The notes beneath the pieces were generated by a model, which was not told the DNA's origin, did no database searches, and saw only the letters and a list, made by a program, of their open reading frames with translations. From Artemia franciscana (lineage: Eukaryota > Arthropoda > Branchiopoda > Anostraca > Artemiidae): 64,000 bases of DNA. Each line of letters opens with the position of its first letter. Position 1 is the first letter of the stretch. The stretch covers positions 122,001-186,000 of the forward strand of contig NC_088868.1 of the NCBI RefSeq assembly GCF_032884065.1, read 5' to 3'. Positions 10,001 to 24,262 of the stretch are shown piece by piece. The translations under genes were made by a program, and so were the position numbers.

Positions 10001-10410
10001 TGTATGATATAGCCCCGACCACTCAAGAAGTGAAGTTAGGTTAATCCTAATGAAATATACCTAAGAATTACGAAAATACAATGCTTTAGAAACAAATTTG
10101 GGTTATATATTTGCACATTAGGGGGGAGGGGGTAAAATATAGCGGACCTACATGCAAAATGTGTTAGGTACAACTATTCTGCATATTACTAAGCAAAATT
10201 GTTTCCTAACTTCACATCGTCCAAATACTTTATCCCTGCCCTCCTAATGTGCAAATATATAACCAAATTATATATTTCTTACATGTTCTGTCAATTATCT
10301 TTGTCTTGTCTCACGCTAAGCTTAAAGAAACAAACGAAAGAAACCGGTTCTACAATGCGTAAACGGATGAACAACTTGAGTGGTCCGTGCTATATCATAT
10401 ACGCACCGGG
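10001..10410. mobile_element. TIR element, MITE family 2, with nested foldback arms
   Basis: TATGATATAGCCCCGACCACTCAAG (10,003-10,027) and CTTGAGTGGTCCGTGCTATATCATA (about 10,375-10,399) are inverted ends of about 25 bp with two mismatches. The left end aligns with the end of the element at 3477 (ACTCGAGAAGTGAAGT). Inside, TATTTGCACATTAGGGGGG (10,108) and CCTCCTAATGTGCAAATATA (10,240) are the arms of the foldback seen at 7201, so one MITE family seems nested in or part of the other. Target duplications are not clear. Confidence 0.6.
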
Positions 10411-10739
10411 ATGGGTTCAAAGACATAGGCGAGGTTTTCCCTGAATTTCCCTGAATTTTTGCAAAATTTTTATCCAAATTATAAAAAAAATTAAGTGTTA
10501 CCTCTCCCCTCGTAAAAAAAAAAAAAAAAATCAGGCGCCTGTTCCTAGATACACTATCTTCACGTTTTCCCAAATAAATTGGCTTGTGTAAAATTATCCC
10601 ATTTTATATAAACGGTTTGTAGATTTAATTTTCTTTAAGAGGCACCTTAAACACAGGCAGGACGGGCTCTCAAGGAATCTTCCTAAACCTCCCATGTTAA
10701 ACATTTGGAGTTTGTGTGACGTTCCTGAATTAGTGATTT

Positions 10740-12480
10740 CAGCGGTTTTTATGGCTGTCGGTCTGTCTGTCTGTCGGTCCCGCTTTTGTTAGTTTAGGCA
10801 CTTCCAAATAAGCTAGGACGATGTAATTCGGTAGGCGTATCAGGTACCAGACCAAATTAAATTAATAATAGTCATTTCCCATATTCGGAAAAATTAGATA
10901 AAATGAGGTATTTTTAACTTTCGAACGGGAGATCGGACCTTAATGGAATTTGATATTTAGATGGATATTGTGTCTCAAAGCTCTCGTTTTAAATCACGAC
11001 CAGATCTGGTAACATTGGGGGGAGTTGGAGAAGGAAACTGGAAATCTTGGAAAACGCTTAGAGTGGAGAACTGGAATGAAACTTGGTGGAAAAACTAAGC
11101 ACAAGTCCTAGATACGTGATTAATATAAGCGGAATGGATCCGCTCTCTTTGGGGGAGTTGGGGGAGGGTTAATTCTGATAAATTAAAAAAATGAGGTATT
11201 TTTAAATTACGAAGAAGTGATCGAAGAAGTGATCGGATCTTAATGAAATTTCATATATAGAAGGACCTCGTAACTCATACCTCTTATTTTAGATCCCGAC
11301 CGGATCCAGTGGCATTGGGGGAGTTGGGGGGCCGGAAATCTTGGAAAAGGCTTAGAGTAGAAAGATCAGGATGAAACTTGGTGGGAAGAATAATCACCAG
11401 TCCAAGGTACGTGACTAACATAACCGGACCGGATCCACTCTCTTTGGGTGAGTTGGGGGGGGGGTAATTTGGAAAAATTAAAAAAAATGAGGTATTTGTA
11501 ACTTACGAAAGGGTGATCAGATCTTAATGGGATTTGATATTTAGAAGGATCTTGTGCTTCAGAGCTTTCATTTCAAATCCCGACCAGATCTGATGACACG
11601 TGGGGGAGTTTGAGGGGGAAACCGGAAATCTTGGAAACGTGAAAATTGAGGTATCTTTATCTGAACGGGTGATCGGATCTTAATAAAACTTCATATATAG
11701 AAAGATCTTATGTCTCACATGCTCCATTTTCCATTCGAATCGGATCTGGGGACATAGGGGGCTGGAGGGGGAAACAGAAATCTTGAAAACCGGAAATCTT
11801 GGAAAACGCTTAGAGTGGAGAGATCGGGATGAAAATTGGTGGGGAGAATAAGCAAATGTTATAGATACGTGATTGACATAATTAGAAGGGATTCTCTCTC
11901 TTTGGGGGAGTTTGGGGAGGTGTTAATTCGGAAAAATTAGAAAAATTGAAGTATTTTTAACTTAAGAACAGGTGACCAGATCTTAATGAAATGTGATATT
12001 TAGAAGGAACTCATGTCTCAGAGCTTTTATTTTAAATCTCGACCAGATCTGGTTACATTGGGGGGAGTTGGAGGAAGAAACCAGAAATCTTTGAAAGCGC
12101 TTAGAGTGGAGAGATCGGGATAAAACTTGGTGGGTAGAATAATCTAATGTCGTAGATACGTGATTGACGCAACCGGACTGGATCCGTGCTCCTTGGGGGA
12201 GTTAGGGGGGTCCAGTGCTTTGGCGAGTTTGGTGCTTCTGGATGTGCTAGGACGATGAAAATTGGTAGGCGTGTCAGGGACCTGGAGAAATTGATTTGAT
12301 AAAGTTCTTTTCTCCGATACGACCATCTGGGGGGGGGCTGAAAGGAGAGAAAAAAATTAGAGAAAATGAGGTATTTGTAACTTACGAGTGGGTGATCGGA
12401 TCTTCATGAATTTTGATATTTAGAAGTACCTTGTGTCTCAGAGCTTGTATTTTAAATCCTGACCGGAATTAAGCCTCTGA
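10740..12480. repeat. Tandem array of about 290-bp units
   Basis: The block ATGAGGTATTT...GTGATCGGATCTTAATG...GATATTTAGAAGGA...CAGAGCT...TTTTAAATCCCGACC recurs at about 10,903, 11,190, 11,488, 11,645, 11,945 and 12,365. Spacings are mostly 285-300, with one short unit (about 160) and one long (about 420). Between blocks come CTTGGAAAACGCTTAGAGTGGAGAG and a G-run with GGGGGAGTTGGGGG. The first and last units also share GCTAGGACGATG...GGTAGGCGT (10,812 and 12,248), so a longer unit flanks the array. Strand asymmetry is strong (G-rich top strand). No frame stays open across units. Confidence 0.8.
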
Positions 12481-13975
<1,495 letters not shown>

Positions 13976-14094
13976 TATTATTCATGTTTATGCCACAATA
14001 ATAAAAAAAAACTATATATTACACATTATAAATTCTATAGAAATGTGGAAAAATTAAGAATGTGTTTTTTTTTACAGTTATAATGACCCAGTTG

Positions 14095-14420
14095 TCTGCA
14101 TAATAGAAAATTTTCTAGAAATTTAAGAGAGCCGTATCCTGAAAGGAGGGGAGTTGAAATGAAGGTATGTCTCCAATTATGTCTGTGCGCGGGATGGCGC
14201 TTACCCTCTACCAGAATCTATTATATGTACACAAAAAATGTTAATGTTACAATTTTTATAGAAGCCCGGTTGTTGGTTAAAAGCAATTTTTTCTAGGCAT
14301 TTAGAGTAGTCATATTCTGAGGGGAGGGGGAATGGTTAAACATAAAGGCATGTCTTGAATTATGACTTTGAGCAGGATGGCAACTGCCATCTTCTAGAAT
14401 TTAATTATCTACACACAAAA
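14095..14420 (+). repeat. Direct duplication, about 187-bp period
   Basis: TTTTCTAGAAATTTAAGAGA...CCGTATCCTGA...GGAGGGG...GGTATGTCT...GGGATGG (from 14,100) recurs diverged from 14,287 (TTTCTAGGCATTTAGAGTAG...TATTCTGAGGGG...GGCATGTCT...AGGATGG). Two copies, non-coding. Confidence 0.65.
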
Positions 14421-14604
14421 ATTAGATTTTGAGGTGGGAACCTCACATAACATCAGCAGGGTGAATCCAAAGATCCCAGTCAGAATTTATTTATCCGGTA
14501 CTTTCTGATAGTAGTTCCATAGTTTCTGAATTACGACCTAAAATATATGGAGGTAAAAACAGTGTTCACCGGTCTTCAACAGCCAAAACAGTTGCGTCAT
14601 ATTA

Positions 14605-14792
14605 TGATTAAAAAAAAAGTTTTTTTTCAGCTGACAGTAAGGAGCAGCATTAAAACTTAAAATGAACGGAATTACGTATATGAGGGAGTTCACTCCTAGT
14701 CAATACCTCGCTCTTTACGCTACTCATTCGTTTCGGTCACTATTGAGCCGGTTCGCTCCTTACTTACAGTTCGTTACCACGAACTGTTTGAA
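14605..14792 (+). repeat. DR-A fragment, copy 4
   Basis: It carries GTAAGGAGCAGCATTAAAAC, CGTATATGAGGGAGTTC and GTCAATACCTCGCTCTTTACGC, then switches at about 14,722 to the reverse-oriented distal end (GGTTCGCTCCTTACTTACAG, TTCGTTACCACGAACTG). Two DR-A ends are joined here with the body deleted. Confidence 0.75.
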
Positions 14793-15939
14793 AAACTTGG
14801 GAAAGGGCAAAATATATGATTTTCAAAAACTAAGGTGAGGGAAGTAATTTTGTTAGTTCTTTGACTTTTTGAAATGAAAGCATAAAAAATCGAATTTGTC
14901 AAAATCTAGGGAGGAGTGGCAAAAAACCGAAGACTAGTCCCCCCCTCTTTAGGTCAAAACCTAGCATAGAAATGCCAGAGTTACAGAGCCCTTCACTCAT
15001 ACAGAAAAAGTAACTCAACTGAGAATGAACTAAGGAGAATTTCAATGATTGTAATAAATTACTTTGCATTAAAGTTTCGAGAATTAATCCAACTTTTTAT
15101 CTTTCGGTACATCCAATATGCATTCGTATTCCTTCACAACTGTCTTATCCAATTTTTTTGATGATTATTTTCTTTTTAGTATCAGGGAATCCAATAGTGG
15201 ACCGAAGCAGGTAACTTCAATCGCCTCCTTCAATTTTGAAAACAGGATTTTTAGTATTTTCATAAGAAAAAAGTTTTCTCCTTTAGATTTTGAAGAACAT
15301 TTTCCCGTATTTTCATTCAAGGAAAACTTGAAAGGAATCCTTGACCCCTCCTGTATTTTGAAAACAATTACCCTTATTAACTTTCCTATTCTTCACTATT
15401 GTATAATATTAGATATTTTATTAATCAGCTTGTGCATTGGCGACACACTCCAATCATGACTGAAGCGGTAGCTGCAGCCAAGTAAAGAGTGAACCCAGGC
15501 CCATTGTAGCCAAAGTTCAAAAAAATGTTTTGATAAAAAACCGTACAGTGAGAAAAATTGCTATTTGTAATTTATTCGGGAATGGTAACTAATATTTCAA
15601 CTAATCTAAATAGTAAAAATCATCGCAAAATTAAATTCAGAAGAGTTTCTAAAAAGATCCTGAAAACCCTCGAAGCTAGAGGCGAATCCAAATAAAACCA
15701 CGCCATTGTAATTGCTAAGTTTGAACAAGAATTCACAGAAGAATTTCTACCCCCCTCCTATCTTGAGCAACGCGGAAAATTATTTTTAGCAAGAAAAGCA
15801 CTGACATGTCTCCTTCATTCCCCAGGGACTGATCCTGTCAAGTCAAACTAGTGTTCCTAGAGCGTTGAGAGAGGACCAATTCAAAATAAATTGCAATATC
15901 TATTGCCCTATTTAAGTAATAAAAGAGATTACGAAGAAA
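14793..15939. other. No gene seen
   Basis: A 113-codon frame at 15,118-15,459 is open, but it covers low-complexity text of a kind that recurs loosely at 19,466-19,560 and 29,700-29,780 (TTTTGAAGAA...CCCCTCC), so it is not taken as a gene. Nothing else is seen. Confidence 0.45.
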
Positions 15940-18190
15940 GATCACGGATGCGAATTTATTTCTTTTGTTTTTTTCCAGGGTGATCGTATGGACCCATTGG
16001 TCCTAGAATATCGCAAGGGGGCCCATTCGAACGGAAATTTGAAGTTCTAGACCCCTCCAAAAAAATTGGAGGGCAACTAGGCCCCCTCTTACGCTTGTTT
16101 TTTCCAAAGTTACCGGATCACAATTTTGAGACAGCCACTTTGTTCATGATAGTTGAAAAATCTAATAACTTGTCTTTGAGGATGACTTAATCCCCCACAG
16201 TCCCTGTGGGAGGGCTGCAAGTTATGAACTTGGCCATTGTTTAAATATAGTATGGGTTATTGGGAAGTATACAGATGTTTTCAGGGGAATATTTTTGAGT
16301 GTGGAGGGGGAATTTGGAGGATGGGTTTACGTGGGAGGATCTTTATATGAAGGGATTTTTATTGGGGAAGATTATTTTTCTATGAAGGAGGCGCCGGATT
16401 TCCCAGTATTATTTAAAAACGATCAGAAATTAAATAAAAAACTGAAATGAAGAAATTTTTTTAACTGAAATTAAGAAGCCACATTAAAACTTAAAACGAA
16501 CAGAATTTATTACGTATATGAGGGGGTTCGTCTTTTAGTCAATACCTCACTCTTTACGGCTAAAGTTTTTTTTTTTAGTAATTTCAAATTTATTCTAACT
16601 AAACGGCCTTTGTGATTCAGGGGTCATTCTTAAGGAGCTAGAACAAAATTCAAACTATAGCATAAAGAGCGAGGTATTGACAAGGGGGCAAACCGTCTCA
16701 TATACGTAGTAATAAACAAAATGAAACAGTTCATGGTAACGAACTGTAAGTAAGGAGCGATCCGACTAAATAGTAGCCGGAACTCTAAAAACCGGAATTT
16801 TGATACCAATAGATACGTCAAAAGAATTGGGTTTTTATGCTGATTTAAAATACACTAGTTTCAACAAGTTTAGTCTTACCCATCAAAAGTTGCGAGCGTG
16901 AGAATATTTGCCTTATTTTCAAAAAAAGAGGGAAACGCCCCCTAAAAGTCATAAAATATTAATGAAATCACATCATCAGATTCAGTGTATAAGAGAACCT
17001 TACTGTAGAGGTTTCAAGCTCATTTCTGGCCATTTTGTTCAGCATAGTCGAAAAGTCTACTAACTATGTCTTAGAGGATGACTTGATTCCCAACAGTTCC
17101 CGGGAGAAGGGCTGCAAATTTTGAACTCTGGTCATTCTTTACATATAGTATTGGTTATTTAGAAGTATATAGATATTTTCAGGGGGATTTCCGCTGGGGA
17201 GAGTGTTACATGAGAGGATCTTTCCACGGAGAAATTTTTCATGGGAGAAGGAAATTTTCCATGAAAAGGGTGCCGGACTTCCTAGCATTATTTAAAAAAC
17301 GTCCAGAAATAAAGAAAAACAAGTTGTTTCAACCGAAAGTAAGGAGCAGCATTAAAACTTAAACCAAACAGAAATTATAAAGTATATGAGAGGGTTCGGC
17401 CCCTCGTCAATACCTCGCTCTTTATGCCAAAGTTTTTCTTTAGTACTTTCATAAGAGCTATTTATTCTAATTAAACCCTTTGTGATTCAGGCGTCATTCT
17501 TAAAGGATTGGAACAGAATTCAAGCTTTAGCGCAAAGAACGAGGTATTGACGAGGGGGACGAACCCCCTCATACACGTAATAAAAATATACGAGTATAGA
17601 GCTTTGCTACGTAGGTCAATTCGTAAGTTACATATTAAACTTTTTAATGAAATACTAATGAAAACGTTCATAAATAAAATTAAAAGTTTTAGTGCCCTTT
17701 TTAAGTAACCAAGAAGACTGGACGGCTACTAGGCCCCTCCCCCTTCGTTTTTCTCAAAATCGCGTGACCAAAATTTTGAGAAAGCCATTTAGCCAAAAAA
17801 AATAAAATTAATGCAAATTTAGTTTTAATTATCCGTGTACGGTGAGCCAAAATCGAAACCTGCATTACTTCAAAATGTTCAGAAATTAGATAAAACCAAA
17901 CAAGTTTTTTTTTTTACTGAAAGTAATGAGCGACATTAAAACTTAAGAAGAACGGAAATTATTCTGTATATGAAAGGGGCTGTCCCATCCTCAATGTCTT
18001 GTTCTTTACGCTCAAGTTTGTTTTTGTTTTTTTTGTAGAATTGTGAGAAAGAGTCAGACTTTAGCGTAAAGAGCGAGGCCTTGAGGAGGCGACAACCCCT
18101 TTCATATACTGAATAGTTTCTGTTCGCTTTAAGTTTAAATGTCGCTCCTTACTTTCAGTTGCCCAAACTTATATTTTTTTTTATATTATT
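15940..18190 (+). repeat. DR-A dispersed repeat, copy 5 (longest, composite)
   Basis: It begins with the distal body (GATCACGGATGCG, GGGCAACTAGGCCCCC) to about 16,440, then a foldback-type end (16,440-16,720). A fresh unit starts at the small palindrome CAGTTCATGGTAACGAACTG (about 16,724-16,743) and runs through CCCATCAAAAGTT, AACCCCCTCATACACGTAAT and GGCGACAACCCC to a terminal foldback at about 17,895-18,185. This shows the likely full-length order of the family, about 1.5 kb from the 20-bp palindrome to the long palindrome. No protein-coding frame. Confidence 0.78.
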
Positions 18191-19848
18191 TGAAATCGAG
18201 GGTGCATGTTTATAGTTCATACAGACTATTACCAGGGGCGTAGCTCCTCCATTTTATTGGTAGAAGATGGGGCAAGAGGGGTCTAAATCCAGAGAGTCAA
18301 GGGATATGGATCATATAATAATTTTGTCTCCGAATTATTAGGGGGATGCCCCTCCCCCAAAACGACGGCACTGACTATGACATTATGGTGGCTTACAGTG
18401 CAAATTGTTTTTAACCAATAAAACGGTTTCTACTTTTTCCCTACTTTATCCCTCCTATATATTGTAATAAATCACCGTTCTTATATTAATTAGCAAGTGT
18501 ATATCCATTTAATCATTTTTTTCCAATAGTAATCAAATTTATACAAAACACTGATAGTTCTTGATATTGAGTACGAACCAAAAAAAAAATTCGAGTCTTA
18601 AGATCCGCCCATATAGCCTACGACATTGAACAATTTAAACACTCCTCCACGGGAGAAAGTAAATTCTAAAACTAATGGTTTGTGGATATACAGTGAAAGT
18701 GAATTTGTGTTCGAAGAATTTTTTTCGCATTCATTATACCTCAATTTACTAAGTAATATATGGTTAATAAATGTCATAAACTGATTTGAAATGAGCGGAA
18801 GTTGTTGCTGTTTCTTTCGAATTAAGTGTACTGTTTTAGGTGTGTAAAGGTCTTATGTTGGGAAATCCATAGCAATTACTGTTGGAAAAAAAAACATAAT
18901 ATGTCTTAAATTAGCTTTAGTTACGATATTTATCCATTTGACATACTACAAATAGGGCAATTCACTCTTATGCAAAAAAAAATCTCAGAAAGACAAGACT
19001 TCAACTCGTTATCTCTTTTTCTCTACTCATAATTCTCTTCTTTTTTTTTATTGTGATTGTTCCGTCTTCCTTATTTTTACTTTCCTTAGTTACCCCTTAT
19101 ATTTTGCAATTATGAATTTCCCGCCTCGTGTGAGTAGATCTGTATTACCAGCTAAAACATTCTTTGGGCTACTGATTACAAAAACTAACGTTTAGGTGGG
19201 CAAGTTCTTGAGATCAAATTTTCCAAAAATCCATCTTTGTGGTAGCGTCGTAGTTTCACCGGGAGGTTTGGTTTATAGACTTTCCGTTAATGTTTCTTTG
19301 TAATCATCATCATTATTTTATTTATAACCTATCACAAAAAAATGGGCAGAAAGCCCAGTTCTTGTCGTGTAACTAATATTTTGAGGAGTAGAGGATAAAT
19401 TAACCTCCCTTTCCTTGTAATTAATTCAAGTACATGTGTCTAGTCTAGGTGAGTGACAGAGGGGCACTTACCCCTTCTGGACTTTGAAGAATACCTTTTT
19501 TTGGATATTTTCATTGGAAATGCCTCTTTTGCATTTTTTGAAGAAAATAGCCCTCCCCTTAGAGTTTCAGAGATGTGTTTTGACTCCCATCCTACTAAAT
19601 TTTGTGAATTAACGATACTGATTAGTCCCCTCTCTTGGGAGTAATACCGGTAGATGATGATTTTACGATATGTCAATCTATTTATTAGAATTCAGTTGAT
19701 ATTTGCTGTGCCTGCTTCTCAAAAATGGTGACAGCCCCCTCCTCCAAAATATATTATGACCGTAGGAATGCTCCAGCCTCCTGTATAATGTTTTTACTTT
19801 TTACTTTTCACCTCTATTCTTTTATGCCTATTTTTCTTGCATAGATAA
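18191..19848. other. No gene seen
   Basis: Unassigned AT-rich DNA. Positions 19,466-19,570 resemble the low-complexity text at 15,290-15,360. No element ends recognised. Confidence 0.45.
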
Positions 19849-20625
19849 GATAAGATTTATTTGCAAAAAAGCCTGCAGGCCATAGCAAAACACATACAAC
19901 TTTAAACAAACACCTAATTATAAGCAGCTTAAACAAGCAAACAAACTTGCAAACACTTTATGAATTCAGAAACACCCGTAAATAAACTCTTACCAAGCTA
20001 ACTCCTCAAACCTGATTCCCTATGCTTGATCCCTAAACGAAGAAACTTACACAACTTTCCCAAATATTTCCTTCTGATACCTAAGTCTAAAATATCTCCT
20101 CTTAGCAACAACAAATTCTTCAAGTCCTCCCTACTCAACCCAAATTTAAAATAAACTTCCTCTCCCAAACACTCTTTAGCTTGGGAGTAAAACCTCAAAG
20201 ACACCGATTGGTCCTTTTGAGTTTGCCACTCTTGGATTTCTTGGTCGTTTAGGATTCGCTGAACTTCCTTCCATACTGAAACGCTTCCATCCACTGGTTT
20301 TACCTTCATTCCACATCTCTGAAAGGCCCGAAATGTCCAGTGTTTTCTTGATCTAATTTGCCCACAAATCCCGTCTACCATCGTTCAAACTCTCCAAATA
20401 CGCTGACTTGAGAAGCCGAACTCTAGGTAGTCTAATTATTTTCTCCCAGTATTTCACCATTTTAACCAATCTACCACTCCTTAAAGTGAAAAGCCCCAAA
20501 TCTCCTTTCAATACCACTGAACTAAATGAATCCTTCAAGCCTAACATTTTCTTAAAATATCTTAGTTGAACTACTTCTAACTTAGCGGCTTTAGCGATTA
20601 TCCAAGCGGCGCTAATAATTTTTAA
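19849..20625 (-). pseudogene. LINE ORF2 C-terminal fragment
   Basis: On the minus strand, MLGLKDSFSSVVLKGDLGLF then RSGRLVKMVKYWEKIIRLP and RLLKSAYLESL (20,547-20,353) continue after a frameshift into WKEVQRILNDQEIQEWQTQ, SLRFYSQAKECLG and LLLLRGDILDLG (20,300-20,050). This is the region after the palm and thumb of APE-type LINE reverse transcriptases. The minus-strand 3-prime end at 19,849-19,870 reads AATAAATCTTATCTTATCT, a typical microsatellite LINE tail. The RT core is missing (5-prime truncation), so it is dead. The exact clade is not resolved. Confidence 0.75.
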
Positions 20626-23600
20626 TTCCTAACATTTATTTTAATTTTCCTAAGATTCAACAGGAGTGATATAGGCTAAGCTGCAAAGAAAAAATGACAC
20701 AAAATCTTCGGGAAAATTGTGAATAACGGCTTAAATCAAGGGCGCGATGGAGGAACAATGGTCTTCACTGTACGGAAGCCCTTGCAGCTGAGGAAATAAT
20801 TCATACGATTCCAGTAGCTTTTTTACTCAAACAGAATAACGTGTTCCATTCCAGGAGACTTTTCCGAGGCTGGCAAACGCAGAATTTACGGGAAGAAAGC
20901 CTGGCTGCATTTTAGGAGAAGCACAACAAAACTTGTTGAAATTAAAATTTGAAATTTTTGACCAGAAATTTCTCAGTATTAACTATAAAAAACATAAGCG
21001 ATGAAATTGCTATCTCAAGAGTCATGTTGAAAAATATGTTTGGTTTCTTTTTGTTCAATACAGCATGAAAGTTTAATGGGGTCAAAATGTCCATCAGAAC
21101 CAACAAACCAGAACCCAGAAGTCGAATAAAAGCCCTAAAAGGTTTTCGACAACACTCATCTCAAGAGTTGTCACGCCAGAGACTATTCTGTGATGCTGTT
21201 TAGCCATAGTTTTGATAGTTGGTTTGAGAAAAGTCAACCCCAGCAGTGGATAGATTTGGAGGGGACTACAATGTACTCTTCAAACTTCTGTGGAAGGAGG
21301 GGGTAAGTGCACCTGTTGATCCCTACCTTTCTATGATGCGAACCGCTAAGATTTTTCTTCAGCATAAAGGAATGAAATTTTGAACCAATGGCACAAAGGG
21401 AACCCACAACAGCACGAAAGCTTGAGCTTTTTATGCTCGTTAGGGCATTTGTTGAGGAAATGATTACCCAGACTGTAGCACGTGACATAACGGAAGAAGA
21501 TTAAGACTATACTTTTTGGTACCATAGAGGAAGTTCAGTCAAATCCTTCTCTCCACAGCTGCTAGTGACACCTATGCTCAGGTTCATGTCTTATTGTGAG
21601 CACGATGTCCTAGATGGCTAAGATGATTTTCAGCAATATAATGTAAATCCTTCGATCCATAAGTTTTGGCAGTTAGAAAATGCTTACTTATTATATCATT
21701 ACCTATTAGAAAATAAATTGACTAGTAAGTGTTAATTAGGTAAAGGATTAACCAATTAGTAAGAAAATTACTTGTTAGAAAGTGCTTGTTCAAAAACGAA
21801 GAGTTAAAAATTCGTTCAAAGTCCATCCAGTCACATATTCCAAAGCATTAACTGTCTAAATCTAATTATTTAACCAAAAGTAAATGGTAAAATACGATTC
21901 AAGTCACATAATATCTCTCGGTAAACTTTTAATGAAGATTGCCTAACTTTCACAAACTCTTTGATATGCTATAATAGATGCGTCGTAGTTTAAATTCATG
22001 AGAAATGGGACAAAACTAAGTAATAACAAAATATTTATTGTTAGTTATCGCAAAAGCACAAGTTTTTATTAGAATCAAAATAAATGAAACGGAAATTATT
22101 TAGTGTATACGGAAAATAAATTTTCCGAACTGTCTTAAAAATGGGTCTTCCAAAATTGTTTTTATCTTCAAGATCGCTTTATTGATTTCCTTTAGTTCAC
22201 AAGATCTATGTGACATTTATATAAAATTTTACAGACAGTCCTTGAGATATCAGAAGCTTTGCCAACTTGTACACTTTTGTACCTCATTGCACTCTTTCCC
22301 TCTACGGACCAGAACTGCTCTCTTATTGCCAATTATTAGCTCCTTCCACTCGTTTGCGAAATGATAATAGAAAAAGTATTAGCACAATAAAAAACTTCAA
22401 ATTAAATTATTTGAGTGCAAAAGATACAACAGTTAGCCGGTATGATCTCTGTTATCTCTGCCTGTATCCTCCCCTAGTCGTCATTCCAGTATTTCCAACC
22501 ATTTAAGAAGAAGTAGATCAAACCAAAGTCAAATTAACAAGTGAATACACGGAAATTCAAATTTAATAAAAAGAAGTCAACGGCTTTTTGGCGCAACCAC
22601 TTCCTGGAGATATAACAAAGAATTTTCCTACTTTATTATTATTTATTAATTCTCTGTAGTTACTGAAGGGTACCGAGTTCCCCTCAATTGACATTGCAAA
22701 TACATCGAAATGAAATGTTATGCCACCTGTTTAATTGAATATTTTTGCCAGCTATGGCTGTGATCTTGACGCAGCAGATAATTTAAATTTGCATTTCTGT
22801 GTTATGGGGGTAAACTACCCAGAAGGACTTTTTTCTCGGATTCACATGATCTAAAATACCCCTTGTCAGAACTTCTCGTCCCTTTAGCATTTATTTATGT
22901 TCATGAGTATACTCAAAGCTAAGCAAAGAAGCAGCTATCCACTTTTTTGGAATGTACTCAGAGCGCATTTCATTCAAAATTGGAAATAAATTTACAAGAA
23001 AAGGAAAGAAGGAGAAAATCCAGTAGAGTTTTGGACAAATTGGAGACAAAACTTTATTTAAATGTTTGATAAAGTCAACTATAGTCCAGATAAAGGTCCA
23101 AGCGATCCAAATTAACGCATGCAAATTTCTAGCAGAGTTCTAGTTTAATAAAAAGGGCGAGAACGTTGCTTGTGCAACAGCAACCGCGCACGCGCAAATT
23201 TTTTGACTAGCGCTCTTTTTGAGCAAAAATCCCTCTTTCTTTGCTTTGATTTAGACTCAGTTCCATCTCATATCTGGTTGTTTTTTTTTACTGCGTTGAC
23301 GAAAACAAATTTTCAAAATAGCAAATAGAGTATCTATAAGATATATACTATATTCGGTCTTCATAAAATGCCTACTGTGAAAACTATTAAGCAAGAGTAG
23401 TTAGCGAACATGAATTTTCAAAATAGTATTAAAGTATCTATATACGGTATCTACAAATATATCTTACATCTAGTTTTCATTTAAATATCTGATGAAAAAA
23501 TTATTCAGTATGAGTTGTTGGTCGATACGAATTTTCAAAACAGCCAATATAGTACCTACTCGTATATATCCGGTATATATAAATAGGCTATATAAAATCT

Positions 23601-24094
23601 ACTATGTCAAGCTTCTGTTTAAATAAATATAGCTCGGTAAGGAGCTATTTCCACTATTTTGAACTACCTAAATTTATAGAGAAATTAAACACTAGATTGA
23701 CTTTAAATAGAACTAGAAATATTTTTGTTAGGTGGCAAGATAATGGATTAAAGGTTATCTCTTTGAATAAAACAGATATGTTCGTTTTGGAGGGAGTGAG
23801 GGCGTAACTCTAAAAACGCTTTTAAAAAAATGCTAGGAAAAAAACAGCTTAGAAAAACCGAGCCAACTTAGACAACATGCAGTTCCAGAATCCAGAAAAT
23901 TTCTACATAGGAAAGATGTCGGGAGGGAATACTTTTGAACCTCCTTCCAAGGAGGAAATAGCGAAAATGATATGAAATAGCTAAAAACTCCTGCCAAGTC
24001 TGAAGAAATTGTATCAGTGACTGGGGGGATGCCTAGAGTACTGCTTGCATAAATTGCATAATGCTTGCATAAATTACATACATTGAAAAAATCT
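20626..24094. other. No gene supported; one possible coding remnant
   Basis: Positions 22,650-22,830 are a diverged copy of 54,522-54,690 (GACATTGCAAATA, ATGTTATG, TTTTTGC). A plus-strand frame at about 21,381-21,506 (ARKLELFMLVRAFVEEMITQ and on) looks protein-like but is short. Positions 23,330-23,600 hold diverged repeats of an AATTTTCAAAATAG...TATCTA theme. No gene can be named. Confidence 0.4.
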
Positions 24095-24262
24095 AGGGGA
24101 AGGGTAAAATTCTAGTTTAGATACTTTTCGTTATCTTGGAAAGGAAAGTTTCATTTAGGAAAATGAAACTTTCAGGGATAAGTCTACATACCAAGGTATG
24201 TCCCAGGAAGGTATTTTGAATTACCTACATCCACTGCTTCTCCCTCTAGAAGACATTAACCT
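24095..24262 (+). mobile_element. Half copy of the foldback MITE found at 52,055
   Basis: GGGTAAAATTCTAGTTTAGA (from 24,109) through ATGAAACTTTCAGGGATAAG, AGGAAGGTATTTTGAA and CTCCCTCTAGA aligns with the left arm at 52,055-52,220. The inverted right arm is absent here, so it is a solo arm. A more diverged, reverse-oriented arm is visible at 25,330-25,425. Confidence 0.65.

Noticed and set aside
15118-15459. 113-codon ATG frame
   Set aside because: Low-complexity text loosely repeated at 19.5 and 29.7 kb; no domain and no homology pattern.
22891-23124. 77-codon minus-strand frame with a hydrophobic stretch
   Set aside because: It starts at TTG in AT-rich DNA; hydrophobicity is expected from the composition and no splice context was seen.
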